Positions 8,447-16,376 of a DNA stretch of 64,000 bases are shown piece by piece (within the stretch, counting starts at the first letter, position 1; each line of letters begins with the position of its first letter). The DNA is from Paenibacillus woosongensis (lineage in GTDB: Bacteria; Bacillota; Bacilli; Paenibacillales; Paenibacillaceae), in the NCBI RefSeq assembly GCF_030122845.1, contig NZ_CP126084.1, positions 1,798,001 to 1,862,000 on the forward strand, written 5' to 3'. Below the pieces are notes generated by a model, which saw only the letters and a program-made list of their open reading frames with translations, did no database searches and was not told the DNA's origin. The position numbers and the translations under genes are program-made.

Positions 8447-9545
8447 GCGCAACTGGCGAAGAGGGGCCGCAGTTTGCCTTGCCGTTTTCCTGCTTGCCGG
8501 GCTTTTCACGGCTAGCGGGAGAATTGCGGCGGCAGCCCAGACTCCAAGCATCAAGCAAGAAACGAAGAAAGTGAAGGTCGGGAACAAGAGCTTCACCGTG
8601 CAAACCGTACGTATTCCAAAGGGCACGCCGGTCACGGTAGGGTTAGCCAAGAGGCAGGTGGGCAGCACGGAGGAATTTGCATCGATCATCAAAAGCTACA
8701 AGGCGGAAGCTGCGATTAATGGAGCTTTCTTTGAAGCTTACGGCGGGCCGCCAGATCCTTACGGTACACTGATCGCGGACGGTGAAGTGATGCACAAGGG
8801 CGGAAACGGCACGACGATCGGCTTTAAGAAGGACGGCACGGCAATCATGGACGAGCTGCGTATTTCCATTACCGGCACGGTCGTCTCTCCGGAAGGCAAG
8901 TCAAAGGGCTGGTATGCCACCTTCATGAACCGGGTGCCGCTTGCAGGAAGCAACGTCAGCATTATGTTTACGCCGGCCCGAGGCGGCAAGGTCGGATTCT
9001 CCGGCGGTCTGGCCGTTACGGTAGTCGAAGGCAAGGTCGCTAAAAATGAAGTCAACGCCAATGCCGACATTCCGAAGAACGGGTATGTGCTTGTCTTTAC
9101 GGGAACAGAGAAGAACATGGCGGAGCGGTTTGTAATCGGAAGCGAGGTAGAACTGAGCCTCAGCTACAAAAACCCGCAAGGCGACCCGCTGCCCGCTTGG
9201 GAGGACGTCGTTACCGCTGTCGGTGCAGGGCCTCGCCTGGTGAAGGACGGCAAGGTTGCTTTGAATGCGGCTGCTGAGGGGTTCAACGATGCGAAAATAT
9301 TGACCAGCTCGGCAGCCCGCAGCGGAATCGCCATCATGCCGGATGGTTCCATTATGCTGGCGACCGTCCCTGCAGCCACGATGAAGCAATGGGCGGATAT
9401 TATGAAGACGCTGGGAGCGAAGCAAGCGATGAATTTGGATGGCGGAGCATCCTCCGCGCTTTATGGAGGGGGCAAGATGCTCACCACGGCCGGGCGGCAT
9501 CTTAGCAATACCCTAGTCTTTAATTCAAAGGGCTTTAATCCGTAA
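8439..9545 (+). CDS. Exported phosphodiester glycosidase (NAGPA-like domain)
   Basis: 368 residues from ATG 8439. The N-terminus is a signal peptide (KRNWRR then AAVCLAVFLLAGLFTASG, cleavage near AAAAQ). The mature part has family landmarks: AINGAFFEAYGGPPDPYGTL, a second conserved GAGPRLVKDG segment and NLDGGASSALYGGG near the C-terminus. The family is named for the human uncovering enzyme that cleaves GlcNAc-1-phosphodiesters. Bacterial members are thought to act on cell-surface glycopolymers; that role is inference here. It overlaps the exonuclease stop by 8 bases and has a paralogue at 51552-52619. Confidence 0.8.
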   Translation: MNKRNWRRGAAVCLAVFLLAGLFTASGRIAAAAQTPSIKQETKKVKVGNKSFTVQTVRIPKGTPVTVGLAKRQVGSTEEFASIIKSYKAEAAINGAFFEAYGGPPDPYGTLIADGEVMHKGGNGTTIGFKKDGTAIMDELRISITGTVVSPEGKSKGWYATFMNRVPLAGSNVSIMFTPARGGKVGFSGGLAVTVVEGKVAKNEVNANADIPKNGYVLVFTGTEKNMAERFVIGSEVELSLSYKNPQGDPLPAWEDVVTAVGAGPRLVKDGKVALNAAAEGFNDAKILTSSAARSGIAIMPDGSIMLATVPAATMKQWADIMKTLGAKQAMNLDGGASSALYGGGKMLTTAGRHLSNTLVFNSKGFNP

Positions 9546-9837
9546 AATAAGGATCACCCACAACCTGATACAGGAAGGATTTCAGCTCATCGGCTTCTTC
9601 CTCTTCCAGATTGTAGACATGCTCCAGATAGCCTTCCTCTTCCAGGTCATCCGTGCCTAGAATCGCTGTTTTGCCATTTTGCAAATCAGTAACGAGCTTC
9701 TTGCCGTAGAAGCGGTTGGTCGTAGTTATCGCCAAATCGAAGCGCTTTAGGGATGCTCCAATGAAGGTCACGAACCGGGTGGAGGTGCTTTCCGTGCTGT
9801 CGGACAGGAAGTCCAGCTCTTTGTGCGGGTTAGTCAT
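9535..9837 (-). CDS. DUF3055-type small protein
   Basis: 100 residues from ATG 9837, which has AAGGAGG eight bases upstream; an in-frame ATG at 9858 lies before that ribosome site and is rejected. The sequence is acidic, with a C-terminal Glu-rich helix (NLEEEEADELKSFL). The arrangement TRFVTFIG...RFDLAITTTNRFYGKKLV resembles the uncharacterised DUF3055 family of Bacillales. Function unknown; no membrane segment or signal. Its 3' end overlaps the convergent glycosidase gene by 11 bases. The family name is from memory of the pattern. Confidence 0.65.
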   Translation of the reverse strand: MTNPHKELDFLSDSTESTSTRFVTFIGASLKRFDLAITTTNRFYGKKLVTDLQNGKTAILGTDDLEEEGYLEHVYNLEEEEADELKSFLYQVVGDPYFTD

Positions 9838-9956
9838 TGATATTGCCTCCTTGAACAAATAGTGCGCATATCGCGTTTTGCATATTTTAGAATTAAGCTG
9901 CTGCTCCTAGATATTATAGCGGATAATGCAGCTAATGGGAAAAAACATGCCAGGCA

Positions 9957-9984
9957 TTGACATACATCCTTAAAATGGTATCAT
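9957..9984 (+). promoter_or_regulatory. Promoter of a short leader or small RNA
   Basis: TTGACA, 16-base spacer, TATCAT. Transcription would begin near 9991 and meet the strong terminator hairpin at 10011-10051, giving an RNA of about 60 nt unless the terminator is bypassed into the HRDC gene. Confidence 0.5.
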
Positions 9985-10010
9985 TGGATATAACAGTATA
10001 TGAATGGAGG

Positions 10011-10051
10011 AAGCACCTCTTCTGTAACTTTGCAGAAGGGGTGCTTTTTTT
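10011..10051 (+). terminator. Strong terminator in divergent intergenic region
   Basis: 14-bp stem AAGCACCTCTTCTG / CAGAAGGGGTGCTT (one G-U pair), 8-base loop, then seven Ts. It lies between two divergent genes, where no upstream gene needs terminating, so it acts either on a small RNA or as an attenuator of the HRDC gene 68 bases downstream. Confidence 0.85.
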
Positions 10052-10118
10052 GCGTGCAATAGAAATGCTCCAGCCGGATGTCCGTTCAGGTACTGAATTT
10101 TAAGGGAGGGGAACGATC

Positions 10119-11123
10119 GTGAGAATTATATTTTTGAACAGTCTGGAGAAGCGGGAGGCCGGCGCCGTGGTCGGAAGCGCGCAGGTTTGGATGGGGGAGG
10201 AGGAGAGCATGTGGCGCATGGGGTGGAATGAAATTACGGCCGACGGCGAGCAGGAATACATCTGGTACGAAGGCTCGTCCTGGTCGGAGATGCTCCATGT
10301 CTACCGGCATCGCCTGGTTATCAAGCTGGGGGAAGGATTCCAGCCGACGGTCGAAGGCATTTGGGAGGATAAGGATCAGCTTCGCGGCAAGGCGATGACC
10401 GCCCAGAAGCTAATCTGTTATAGCGAAGGGCATCCGAATGAACCGGTCTATACCGAGCTGTGCAATTGGAGAAGGAAAAAAGCCTCCACGGAGCGCAAGG
10501 CGCCTTATTTGATCGCGAGCAATCGCCTGCTTAGGCTGATTAGCGTATTTCTTCCCCATACACTAGAGGAATTGCTGCAGCTGCCGGGGGTAGGCCAGAA
10601 TAAAGCGGGGGAGTTTGGTGACGAGCTGCTGGAGATGACCCGGAGACACCCGCAGCCGAGTCCTTTCCCGCTGGATTGGGTTGAGGAAGAGGTCAGTCAG
10701 GAAACGCTCCGCTCCTGGTTGTATAAACAGAAAGAAGCGAAATTCCGGGTAGAAATGGAGAAATACGGCGTGCGCCGGAAGCTGCTTGAAGGCATTGCCG
10801 AGGGGTTGAGCGTGGAGCAGATTCGCGAGCGCGTGGCCATGGGCCGCCGGGAGGTGATTGAATTACTTGAGGAACTTGAGAAGGATGGATATAGTACTGA
10901 GCCGCTGGTGAACAAAGAATTGCAAGAAATGCCCGATGAGGAGCAGATGGCGGTCATGGAGGCTTATGAAGAGCTCGGAGACGCCTTCCTAAAGCCGGTG
11001 CTTCAGCGGGTCTATGGCCAGGAGGCCGCGGAGGCCGAGGATCGGGAAATGCTGTATGAACGTCTGCGCCTGATCCGGATTCGCTTCCGAAGGGCCAGAA
11101 GCACCGTGCGGGATGCGGGCTAG
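10119..11123 (+). CDS. HRDC-domain protein of unknown role
   Basis: 334 residues from GTG 10119 with GGGAGGGG upstream. The N-terminal 100 residues are Trp-rich and resemble no enzyme I know. An HRDC (helicase and RNase D C-terminal) nucleic-acid-binding domain follows at about residues 120-190, ending in LPGVGQNKAGEFGDELLEM. A later helix-turn-helix-like stretch is seen near IAEGLSVEQIRERVAMGRR, and the C-terminus is acidic then Arg-rich. No helicase or nuclease motifs are present, so it probably binds DNA or RNA on its own or as a partner. Expression may be controlled by the promoter-terminator unit just upstream. Confidence 0.65.
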   Translation: MRIIFLNSLEKREAGAVVGSAQVWMGEEESMWRMGWNEITADGEQEYIWYEGSSWSEMLHVYRHRLVIKLGEGFQPTVEGIWEDKDQLRGKAMTAQKLICYSEGHPNEPVYTELCNWRRKKASTERKAPYLIASNRLLRLISVFLPHTLEELLQLPGVGQNKAGEFGDELLEMTRRHPQPSPFPLDWVEEEVSQETLRSWLYKQKEAKFRVEMEKYGVRRKLLEGIAEGLSVEQIRERVAMGRREVIELLEELEKDGYSTEPLVNKELQEMPDEEQMAVMEAYEELGDAFLKPVLQRVYGQEAAEAEDREMLYERLRLIRIRFRRARSTVRDAG

Positions 11124-11156
11124 CAGCGGAGCGAATATACAGTCAGATGCAACCAA

Positions 11157-11202
11157 AAAGGACGAAAGCTGTCTCCGGGGAATACGGAGGCCTTCGTCCT
11201 TT
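11157..11202. terminator. Bidirectional terminator between HRDC gene and corA
   Basis: Stem AAAGGACGAA / TTCGTCCTTT (11157-11166 with 11193-11202) with an inner CTCCG/CGGAG helix. It serves both converging genes. Confidence 0.75.
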
Positions 11203-11208
11203 CCTGTT

Positions 11209-12144
11209 TCAAATCCAGTCCCGCTTGCGGAACAAATAGTACATTCCTGCGCCGAGAACAATCATGATCCCGATCACTACGTAATAAGAATATTTCCAGT
11301 GCAGTTCAGGCATGTTGTCGAAGTTCATCCCGTAAATACCTGTAATCAACGTCAGCGGAATGAAAATCGTTGTAATTGCGGTAAAGACGCGCATAATCTC
11401 GTTCGCCCGGTTGGCGATCGAAGACTGGTAGGCTTCTCGCAAGTTGCCCATCAGCTCCCGGAACGTTTCAAAGTTCTCGGAGATTTTTACAGCGTTCTCG
11501 TATATATCTCTGAAATATTTCTGGAGCTGATCATCGATCAGGCGCAAATCCTTTTTGTTTAAAATATTGATAACTTCCTTCTGTGGCCCAAGCATCTTCT
11601 TCAGCCACAAAATTTCGCTTCGCAGGCCGATAATCTCGCTTAGATGAGATCGCTTCGTATGCATGAGGATATCTTCTTCCAGCTTCTCGATCTTTGCTTC
11701 GATCCGGTCGCTGACCGTGAAATAGTTGTCCACGACAAGGTCAATGAGCAGATACAGGAACCGGTCAGGCTCGCTGACCTCCTGCTCCCAAAGTATCGGC
11801 TTGACCGCGCGGAGCTCGTTGATTTTTTGGTTGGTTACCGTAATGATATAATGCCGGCCCAGGAAAATATTCAGAGCCCGCAGGAAGATCTCTTCATCGT
11901 CAAAGCGGATGCTGTTCACGACAATGAAATAGTGATTGTCATACGTTTCGATTTTCGGACGCTGCTCCTCTTCCGTTAAACAGTCTTCTACGGCCAGGTC
12001 ATGCAAGGAGAACAGCGGCTGCAGTATTTGCAGATCCTCACCGTCCGCATCAATCCAGTAAAAGCCTTCCTCCGGTGCCGTGGTCGTTAGTTCCACATCA
12101 TCAACCGTTGTAAATACGCCGTCTTTGACATGACGAATTTTCAA
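11209..12144 (-). CDS. corA: CorA-family magnesium/divalent cation channel
   Basis: 311 residues. A large acidic N-terminal cytoplasmic domain is followed by a long helix (residues about 150-245) and two C-terminal membrane segments. The first ends in the selectivity motif YGMNF, and the short second segment runs to a basic tail (FRKRDWI), the standard CorA layout. It forms a pentameric Mg2+ channel. TTG 12144 is chosen because AAGGAGA is 9 bases upstream; the GTG three codons earlier overlaps that ribosome site. Its promoter lies about 270 bases upstream, leaving a long leader that may be a Mg-responsive switch. Confidence 0.88.
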   Translation of the reverse strand: MKIRHVKDGVFTTVDDVELTTTAPEEGFYWIDADGEDLQILQPLFSLHDLAVEDCLTEEEQRPKIETYDNHYFIVVNSIRFDDEEIFLRALNIFLGRHYIITVTNQKINELRAVKPILWEQEVSEPDRFLYLLIDLVVDNYFTVSDRIEAKIEKLEEDILMHTKRSHLSEIIGLRSEILWLKKMLGPQKEVINILNKKDLRLIDDQLQKYFRDIYENAVKISENFETFRELMGNLREAYQSSIANRANEIMRVFTAITTIFIPLTLITGIYGMNFDNMPELHWKYSYYVVIGIMIVLGAGMYYLFRKRDWI

Positions 12145-12405
12145 GGGTATCACTCTCCTTTTCCCCAAATCCCTCGGATAATATGCTCTAGGTTGAGCAC
12201 AGGAAAAAGGACCAGCAGCCGGCAACGCCTAAACGGGCGTTTTATGAAAACACCGGGAAACGAAAACGAAAGAGCCCCAATTCATCCGTGAGCGCTCTGC
12301 TGATCGATTTCCTATGCCATTGTTGTTGTGGGGCAGTTCTCTGCGGACTCGGGTCGCCTTCCATAATCGGTTTCACCTCTTTGCTCATAAGCTGATTAAC
12401 ACTTG
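12145..12405 (-). promoter_or_regulatory. Long corA leader, possible Mg-sensing (M-box-like) element
   Basis: Transcription from the corA promoter gives a leader of about 260 nt. On the minus strand, 12385-12297 contains in order AGGTGA, TATGGA, CTGCCC, CAATGG and a terminal CAG, the order of conserved blocks in the ykoK/M-box riboswitch, but with shortened intervals. Next comes AGAGC...GCTCT (12298-12271) with a T-rich tract, a possible terminator. I could not fold the full M-box, so the assignment is tentative. No other gene lies in 12145-12590. Confidence 0.35.
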
Positions 12406-12408
12406 TCT

Positions 12409-12437
12409 AGTATAACCCTGACATATGACATGATCAA
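12409..12437 (-). promoter_or_regulatory. corA promoter
   Basis: On the minus strand TTGATC (12437-12432), 17-base spacer, TATACT (12414-12409). It fixes the start of the long corA leader near 12405. Confidence 0.6.
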
Positions 12438-12514
12438 GCCATACCTAGCATATTGGGGCTATTTTTCAGCATATGGCGAAGACCTGCAGGTGGTGTCAAA
12501 TCAGCGCTGGGTTC

Positions 12515-12543
12515 TTGACGGAAGCCTATTTATCCTTTAAAGT
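12515..12543 (+). promoter_or_regulatory. Possible promoter of the met operon
   Basis: TTGACG, 17-base spacer, TAAAGT, about 50 bases before the SAM riboswitch. The -35 is good and the -10 weak. Confidence 0.4.
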
Positions 12544-12590
12544 GATCTCAGGGAATGAAAGTGTTCCGTAAATAATTAAATATGGCGAAA

Positions 12591-12718
12591 TCTTATCAAG
12601 AGCAGGTGGAGGGACTGGCCCGATGATACCCGGCAACCGGCGATTTAATCGTACGGTGCTAATTCTTGCAGATCCGTTGACGTATAGGCGTTTTCGGATT
12701 CTGAGAGATGAGAGAGGC
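12591..12718 (+). promoter_or_regulatory. SAM-I (S-box) riboswitch
   Basis: All conserved S-box blocks are readable in order: CTTATCAAGAG, GGTGGAGGGACTGGCCC, GATGATACCCGGCAACC, the GGTGCTAATTC block with TGCAGA, and the closing CTGAGAGATGAGAGA. The last pairs with the first block to form P1. SAM binding would stabilise the anti-antiterminator and let the adjacent terminator form, shutting off metA-metI-metC when methionine is ample. Confidence 0.95.
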
Positions 12719-12739
12719 GCATTCATGATATCGATGAAG

Positions 12740-12767
12740 ACCTTTCTCTAAGCGAGAAAGGTTTTTC
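12740..12767 (+). terminator. Riboswitch-controlled terminator
   Basis: Stem ACCTTTCTC / GAGAAAGGT with a 5-base loop and a T run, directly after the S-box and 80 bases before metA. It is the expression platform of the SAM riboswitch. Confidence 0.9.
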
Positions 12768-12850
12768 TTGTATCGGCTGCGTCCGCTTTCTACTATAGGA
12801 TGACTGCGCACAACAACAACGTTTTGTCGAAAGAAGGAGTTGAAGAAAGT

Positions 12851-13786
12851 ATGCCAATTAAAGTTCCTGATCATTTACCGGCAAAAGAAGTACTGGAGAA
12901 CGAAAATATATTCGTGATGGATGAATCCCGGGCTTACCGCCAAGATATTCGTCCGCTGCGGATCGCCATTCTGAACCTGATGCCGACGAAGGAGACGACC
13001 GAGACGCAAATTTTGCGTCTGCTCGGGAATACGCCGCTGCAGGTGGAAATCGTTCTGCTCCATCCCCGGTCCCATACGTCCAAAAATACGCCCGCGGAGC
13101 ATCTCGAAATGTTCTACCAGACGTTTGACGAAATCAAATCGCGCCGGTTCGACGGACTGATTGTTACGGGCGCGCCGGTCGAGCAGCTGGAATTCGAAGA
13201 AGTGAACTATTGGGAAGAACTGAAAGGGATCTTTGAGTGGAGCAAGACAAACGTCACTTCAACCCTGCATATTTGCTGGGCGGCCCAAGCCGGCTTGTAC
13301 TATCACTACGGGGTCCGGAAGATCCCGCTTCAAGAGAAATGCTTCGGCGTGTTCCCGCACACCGTAAACATTCCCAACGTCAAGCTGCTGCGGGGATTTG
13401 ACGAGGTGTTCCAGGTTCCGCATTCCCGGCATACGGACGTGGAACGCAGCGACATCGAGAAGGTGCCGGAGCTCGATATTCTGGCCGAATCCGAGGAAGC
13501 GGGCGTGTATCTTGTCGCGACGAAGGACGGCAAGCACATTTTCGTCACCGGGCATTCCGAGTACGATCCCTGTTCACTGAAATGGGAGTACGACCGCGAT
13601 GTAGCGAAAGGACTGGATATTGCTCTGCCTGTCAACTATTTTCCAAATGACGATCCGTCCCGCACACCGAAGTCGACCTGGAAATCCCATGCAAATTTAT
13701 TATTCTCCAATTGGTTGAATTACTATGTGTATCAAGAGACGCCTTATGATATCGATCAGCAGGGCGGACTCATTTATCATATATAG
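12851..13786 (+). CDS. metA: Homoserine O-acetyltransferase, MetA type
   Basis: 311 residues from ATG 12851, the normal MetA length; an in-frame ATG at 12800 would overrun the family. It has the catalytic cysteine in [10 protein letters not shown] (near residue 141) and conserved [17 protein letters not shown] and TGHSEYD segments. The acyl-specificity position in [13 protein letters not shown] is Glu111. In characterised MetA proteins Glu there marks acetyl-CoA users and Gly marks succinyl-CoA users, so this should make O-acetyl-homoserine, feeding the two PLP enzymes downstream. Expression is under the SAM riboswitch. Confidence 0.92.
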   Translation: MPIKVPDHLPAKEVLENENIFVMDESRAYRQDIRPLRIAILNLMPTKETTETQILRLLGNTPLQVEIVLLHPRSHTSKNTPAEHLEMFYQTFDEIKSRRFDGLIVTGAPVEQLEFEEVNYWEELKGIFEWSKTNVTSTLHICWAAQAGLYYHYGVRKIPLQEKCFGVFPHTVNIPNVKLLRGFDEVFQVPHSRHTDVERSDIEKVPELDILAESEEAGVYLVATKDGKHIFVTGHSEYDPCSLKWEYDRDVAKGLDIALPVNYFPNDDPSRTPKSTWKSHANLLFSNWLNYYVYQETPYDIDQQGGLIYHI

Positions 13787-13805
13787 GCTGTGGAGGGATT
13801 GTTAA

Positions 13806-14993
13806 ATGTCAGAGAAGAAGTACCGCATTGAAAGTGTACTTGCGCAGATCGGATCGGTTGAGGAGCCGGTTACTGGTGCAGTAAACTATCCGATCTATCA
13901 GGCAACGGCTTTCCGCCATCCGCGTCTCGGCCAAAGCACCGGATTCGACTATTCGCGGACGAAGAGCCCGACCCGTGCGGTGCTGGAGGAAGCGGCGGCC
14001 GCGCTCGAGTCCGGAGACGCTGGATTTGCCTGTAGTTCCGGCATGGCTGCGCTGCAGACGGTATTCACTTTGTTCGCCAGCGGCGACCATTTGATCGTAT
14101 CGCTCGATCTGTACGGGGGAACTTACCGCCTTTTGGAGCGGGTATTGTCCAAATACGGAGTTACCGCATCTTATGTAGACACGAATGATTTAAGCGCCCT
14201 TGAAGAAGCTAAACAGCCAAACACGAAGGCGATAATCATCGAGACGCCTACGAATCCACTGATGATGATCACAGATATTAGAGCGGTCAGCCAGTGGGCA
14301 CGTGATCACGGCCTTTTGACGATTGTCGACAATACGCTGCTGACTCCGTTCTTCCAGCGCCCGATCGAGCTGGGGGCCGACATTGTGGTCCATAGCGCGA
14401 CGAAGTATCTCGGAGGGCATAACGACGTATTGGCGGGTCTTATTGTGACCAAAGGCAAAGAGCTGTCCGAGGAAATGGCTTTTCTGCATAATTCTATCGG
14501 GGCGGTGCTTGGACCAACGGATTCCTACCAGCTTATGCGGGGAATGAAGACGCTGGCGCTGCGTATGGAGCGGCATCAGAGCAATGCGCTAGCCATCGCT
14601 AAATATTTGCAGAACCATCCGCAAGTGACTGAAGTATTTTATCCGGGGCTGCCGGATCATCCTGGCTATGAGATTCAGAATGCCCAATCGAGCGGAAATA
14701 CGGGAATTTTCTCATTTAAAGTTTCCGACGCGCGTTATGTCGAACCGGTGCTTCGCAACCTGAAGCTGATCGCCTTTGCCGAAAGCCTTGGCGGAGTGGA
14801 GTCTTTAATGACGTATCCTGCGGTGCAGACGCATGCCGATATCCCGGCTGAGGTTCGTGACGCTGTTGGTGTAGATGACCGCCTGCTGCGCTTCTCTGTC
14901 GGAATCGAGCATGTGGATGATCTTATCCAGGATCTGGAGCAGGCGCTGGAGGCAGCGCGGGCAGAAGTTGAAGGAGGCAGCAAGAATGAGTGA
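13806..14993 (+). CDS. metI: Cystathionine gamma-synthase / O-acetylhomoserine thiolyase
   Basis: 395 residues. Cys/Met-metabolism PLP enzyme with the family hallmarks GFDYSRTKSPTRAVLEEA (substrate loop), FACSSGMAALQT, IVDNTLLTPFFQRP and the Schiff-base lysine in VVHSATKYLGGHNDV. The order metA-metI-metC and the S-box match B. subtilis metI, which joins O-acetylhomoserine with cysteine (or sulfide). It starts 19 bases after metA and overlaps metC by 8 bases. Confidence 0.88.
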   Translation: MSEKKYRIESVLAQIGSVEEPVTGAVNYPIYQATAFRHPRLGQSTGFDYSRTKSPTRAVLEEAAAALESGDAGFACSSGMAALQTVFTLFASGDHLIVSLDLYGGTYRLLERVLSKYGVTASYVDTNDLSALEEAKQPNTKAIIIETPTNPLMMITDIRAVSQWARDHGLLTIVDNTLLTPFFQRPIELGADIVVHSATKYLGGHNDVLAGLIVTKGKELSEEMAFLHNSIGAVLGPTDSYQLMRGMKTLALRMERHQSNALAIAKYLQNHPQVTEVFYPGLPDHPGYEIQNAQSSGNTGIFSFKVSDARYVEPVLRNLKLIAFAESLGGVESLMTYPAVQTHADIPAEVRDAVGVDDRLLRFSVGIEHVDDLIQDLEQALEAARAEVEGGSKNE

Positions 14994-16176
14994 TCAGGGC
15001 AACCCAATTGAATTATCGGGGGCAGGAAAAGAAGACAGGAAGTTCGATACGAAGCTGATTCATTTCGGCGGGGAAGTGGATGCTGCAACCGGCGCATCCA
15101 GCGTGCCGATCTATCAGGCGTCGACCTTCCATCACCACGACATCTATAATCCGCCTTCTTATGACTACAGCCGTTCGGGGAATCCGACCAGGCAGGCGCT
15201 CGAAGACTATATTGCCGTGCTCGAAGGCGGCCACCGCGGACTTGCCTTTTCCAGCGGAATGGCGGCGATCTCGACGGCCTTCATGCTGTTCTCGGCGGGG
15301 GATCATATCATCGTCACGGAGGATGTGTACGGGGGTACATATCGCCTGCTGACCGGCATCCTGAATCGGTTCGGAATCGAAGCAACCTTCGTCGATATGA
15401 CGAAAATCGATGAAGTGAAGGCCGCGCTCAAGCCGAATACGAAGGCCGTTTATCTGGAGACGCCTTCCAACCCGACGCTAAAAATTACCGATATCGCCCA
15501 AGTAACGGAGTGGGCGCACGCCCATGACCTGCTGAGCATCCTCGACAATACGTTCATGACGCCTTATTATCAGCGGCCGATCGAACAAGGCGTCGATATC
15601 GTACTGCACAGCGCGACTAAGTTTTTGGGCGGCCATAGCGATGTTCTTGCCGGACTTGCCGTGACTAGAACAGAAACGCTGGGCCGCAAGCTGAAATATA
15701 TGCAGAACGGCCTTGGCACCGTATTGGGCGTGCAGGACTCCTGGCTGTTGATGCGCGGAATGAAGACGCTCGGCGCGCGCATGGCGCACAGCGAGAAGAG
15801 TGCAGCGAAGCTCGCCAAGTGGTTAAGCGAGCGCAGCGACATCAAGGCCGTATTCTATCCCGGCCTGGCCAGTCATCCGGGACGCGAGATTCATGAGAAG
15901 CAGTCTTCAGGTTACGGCGCGGTTGTTTCCTTTGACGTAGGCTCCGCGGAGCGCGCCAAGCGTGTGCTTAGCAGCGTTAAGCTTCCGCTGGTTGCCGTCA
16001 GCCTGGGTGCGGTGGAGAGCATTTTGTCCTATCCGGCAATGATGTCGCACGCATCGATGCCTAAGGAGGTCCGTCACGAGCGCGGGATTACCGACGGCTT
16101 GCTTCGTTTCTCCGTAGGTCTCGAGGATATCGGCGATCTTCTCGCCGACTTGGAACAGGCATTGGAGAGGCAATAA
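14986..16176 (+). CDS. metC: Cystathionine beta-lyase
   Basis: 396 residues from ATG 14986, which follows an AAGGAGG and overlaps the metI stop. It is a paralogue of MetI with the same fold landmarks (YDYSRSGNPTRQALE, AFSSGMAAIST, ILDNTFMTPYYQ, lysine in VLHSATKFLGGHSDV). Position after metI and the SxPYY-type substrate loop suggest the beta-lyase step, cystathionine to homocysteine, pyruvate and ammonia. Gamma/beta specificity within this family is hard to call from sequence, so the metI/metC split rests on gene order. Followed by a terminator. Confidence 0.85.
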   Translation: MSDQGNPIELSGAGKEDRKFDTKLIHFGGEVDAATGASSVPIYQASTFHHHDIYNPPSYDYSRSGNPTRQALEDYIAVLEGGHRGLAFSSGMAAISTAFMLFSAGDHIIVTEDVYGGTYRLLTGILNRFGIEATFVDMTKIDEVKAALKPNTKAVYLETPSNPTLKITDIAQVTEWAHAHDLLSILDNTFMTPYYQRPIEQGVDIVLHSATKFLGGHSDVLAGLAVTRTETLGRKLKYMQNGLGTVLGVQDSWLLMRGMKTLGARMAHSEKSAAKLAKWLSERSDIKAVFYPGLASHPGREIHEKQSSGYGAVVSFDVGSAERAKRVLSSVKLPLVAVSLGAVESILSYPAMMSHASMPKEVRHERGITDGLLRFSVGLEDIGDLLADLEQALERQ

Positions 16177-16228
16177 ATTGCCGCGTGATCCAGCAATAAT
16201 AGATTCTATTTGTCTATATAGAGGAGCG

Positions 16229-16258
16229 GCATCCGATCTTGGATCGGGTGCTGTTTTT
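16229..16258 (+). terminator. Terminator of the met operon
   Basis: Stem GCATCCGATC / GATCGGGTGC with a 3-base loop, then TGTTTTTCT. Confidence 0.85.
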
Positions 16259-16376
16259 CTGTCTGGATTATGTTACGATAAAACCGTACTATTTAATTTC
16301 TAAATTTTTGATATTTATATCAGGGCAAGTGAAATAGAGCTCAAAGATCATTCTAAGGGAGAAGAGGAGGCAGCCC

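Noticed and set aside
12526-12726. Minus-strand frame across the S-box
   Set aside because: The region is fully explained by the SAM riboswitch.
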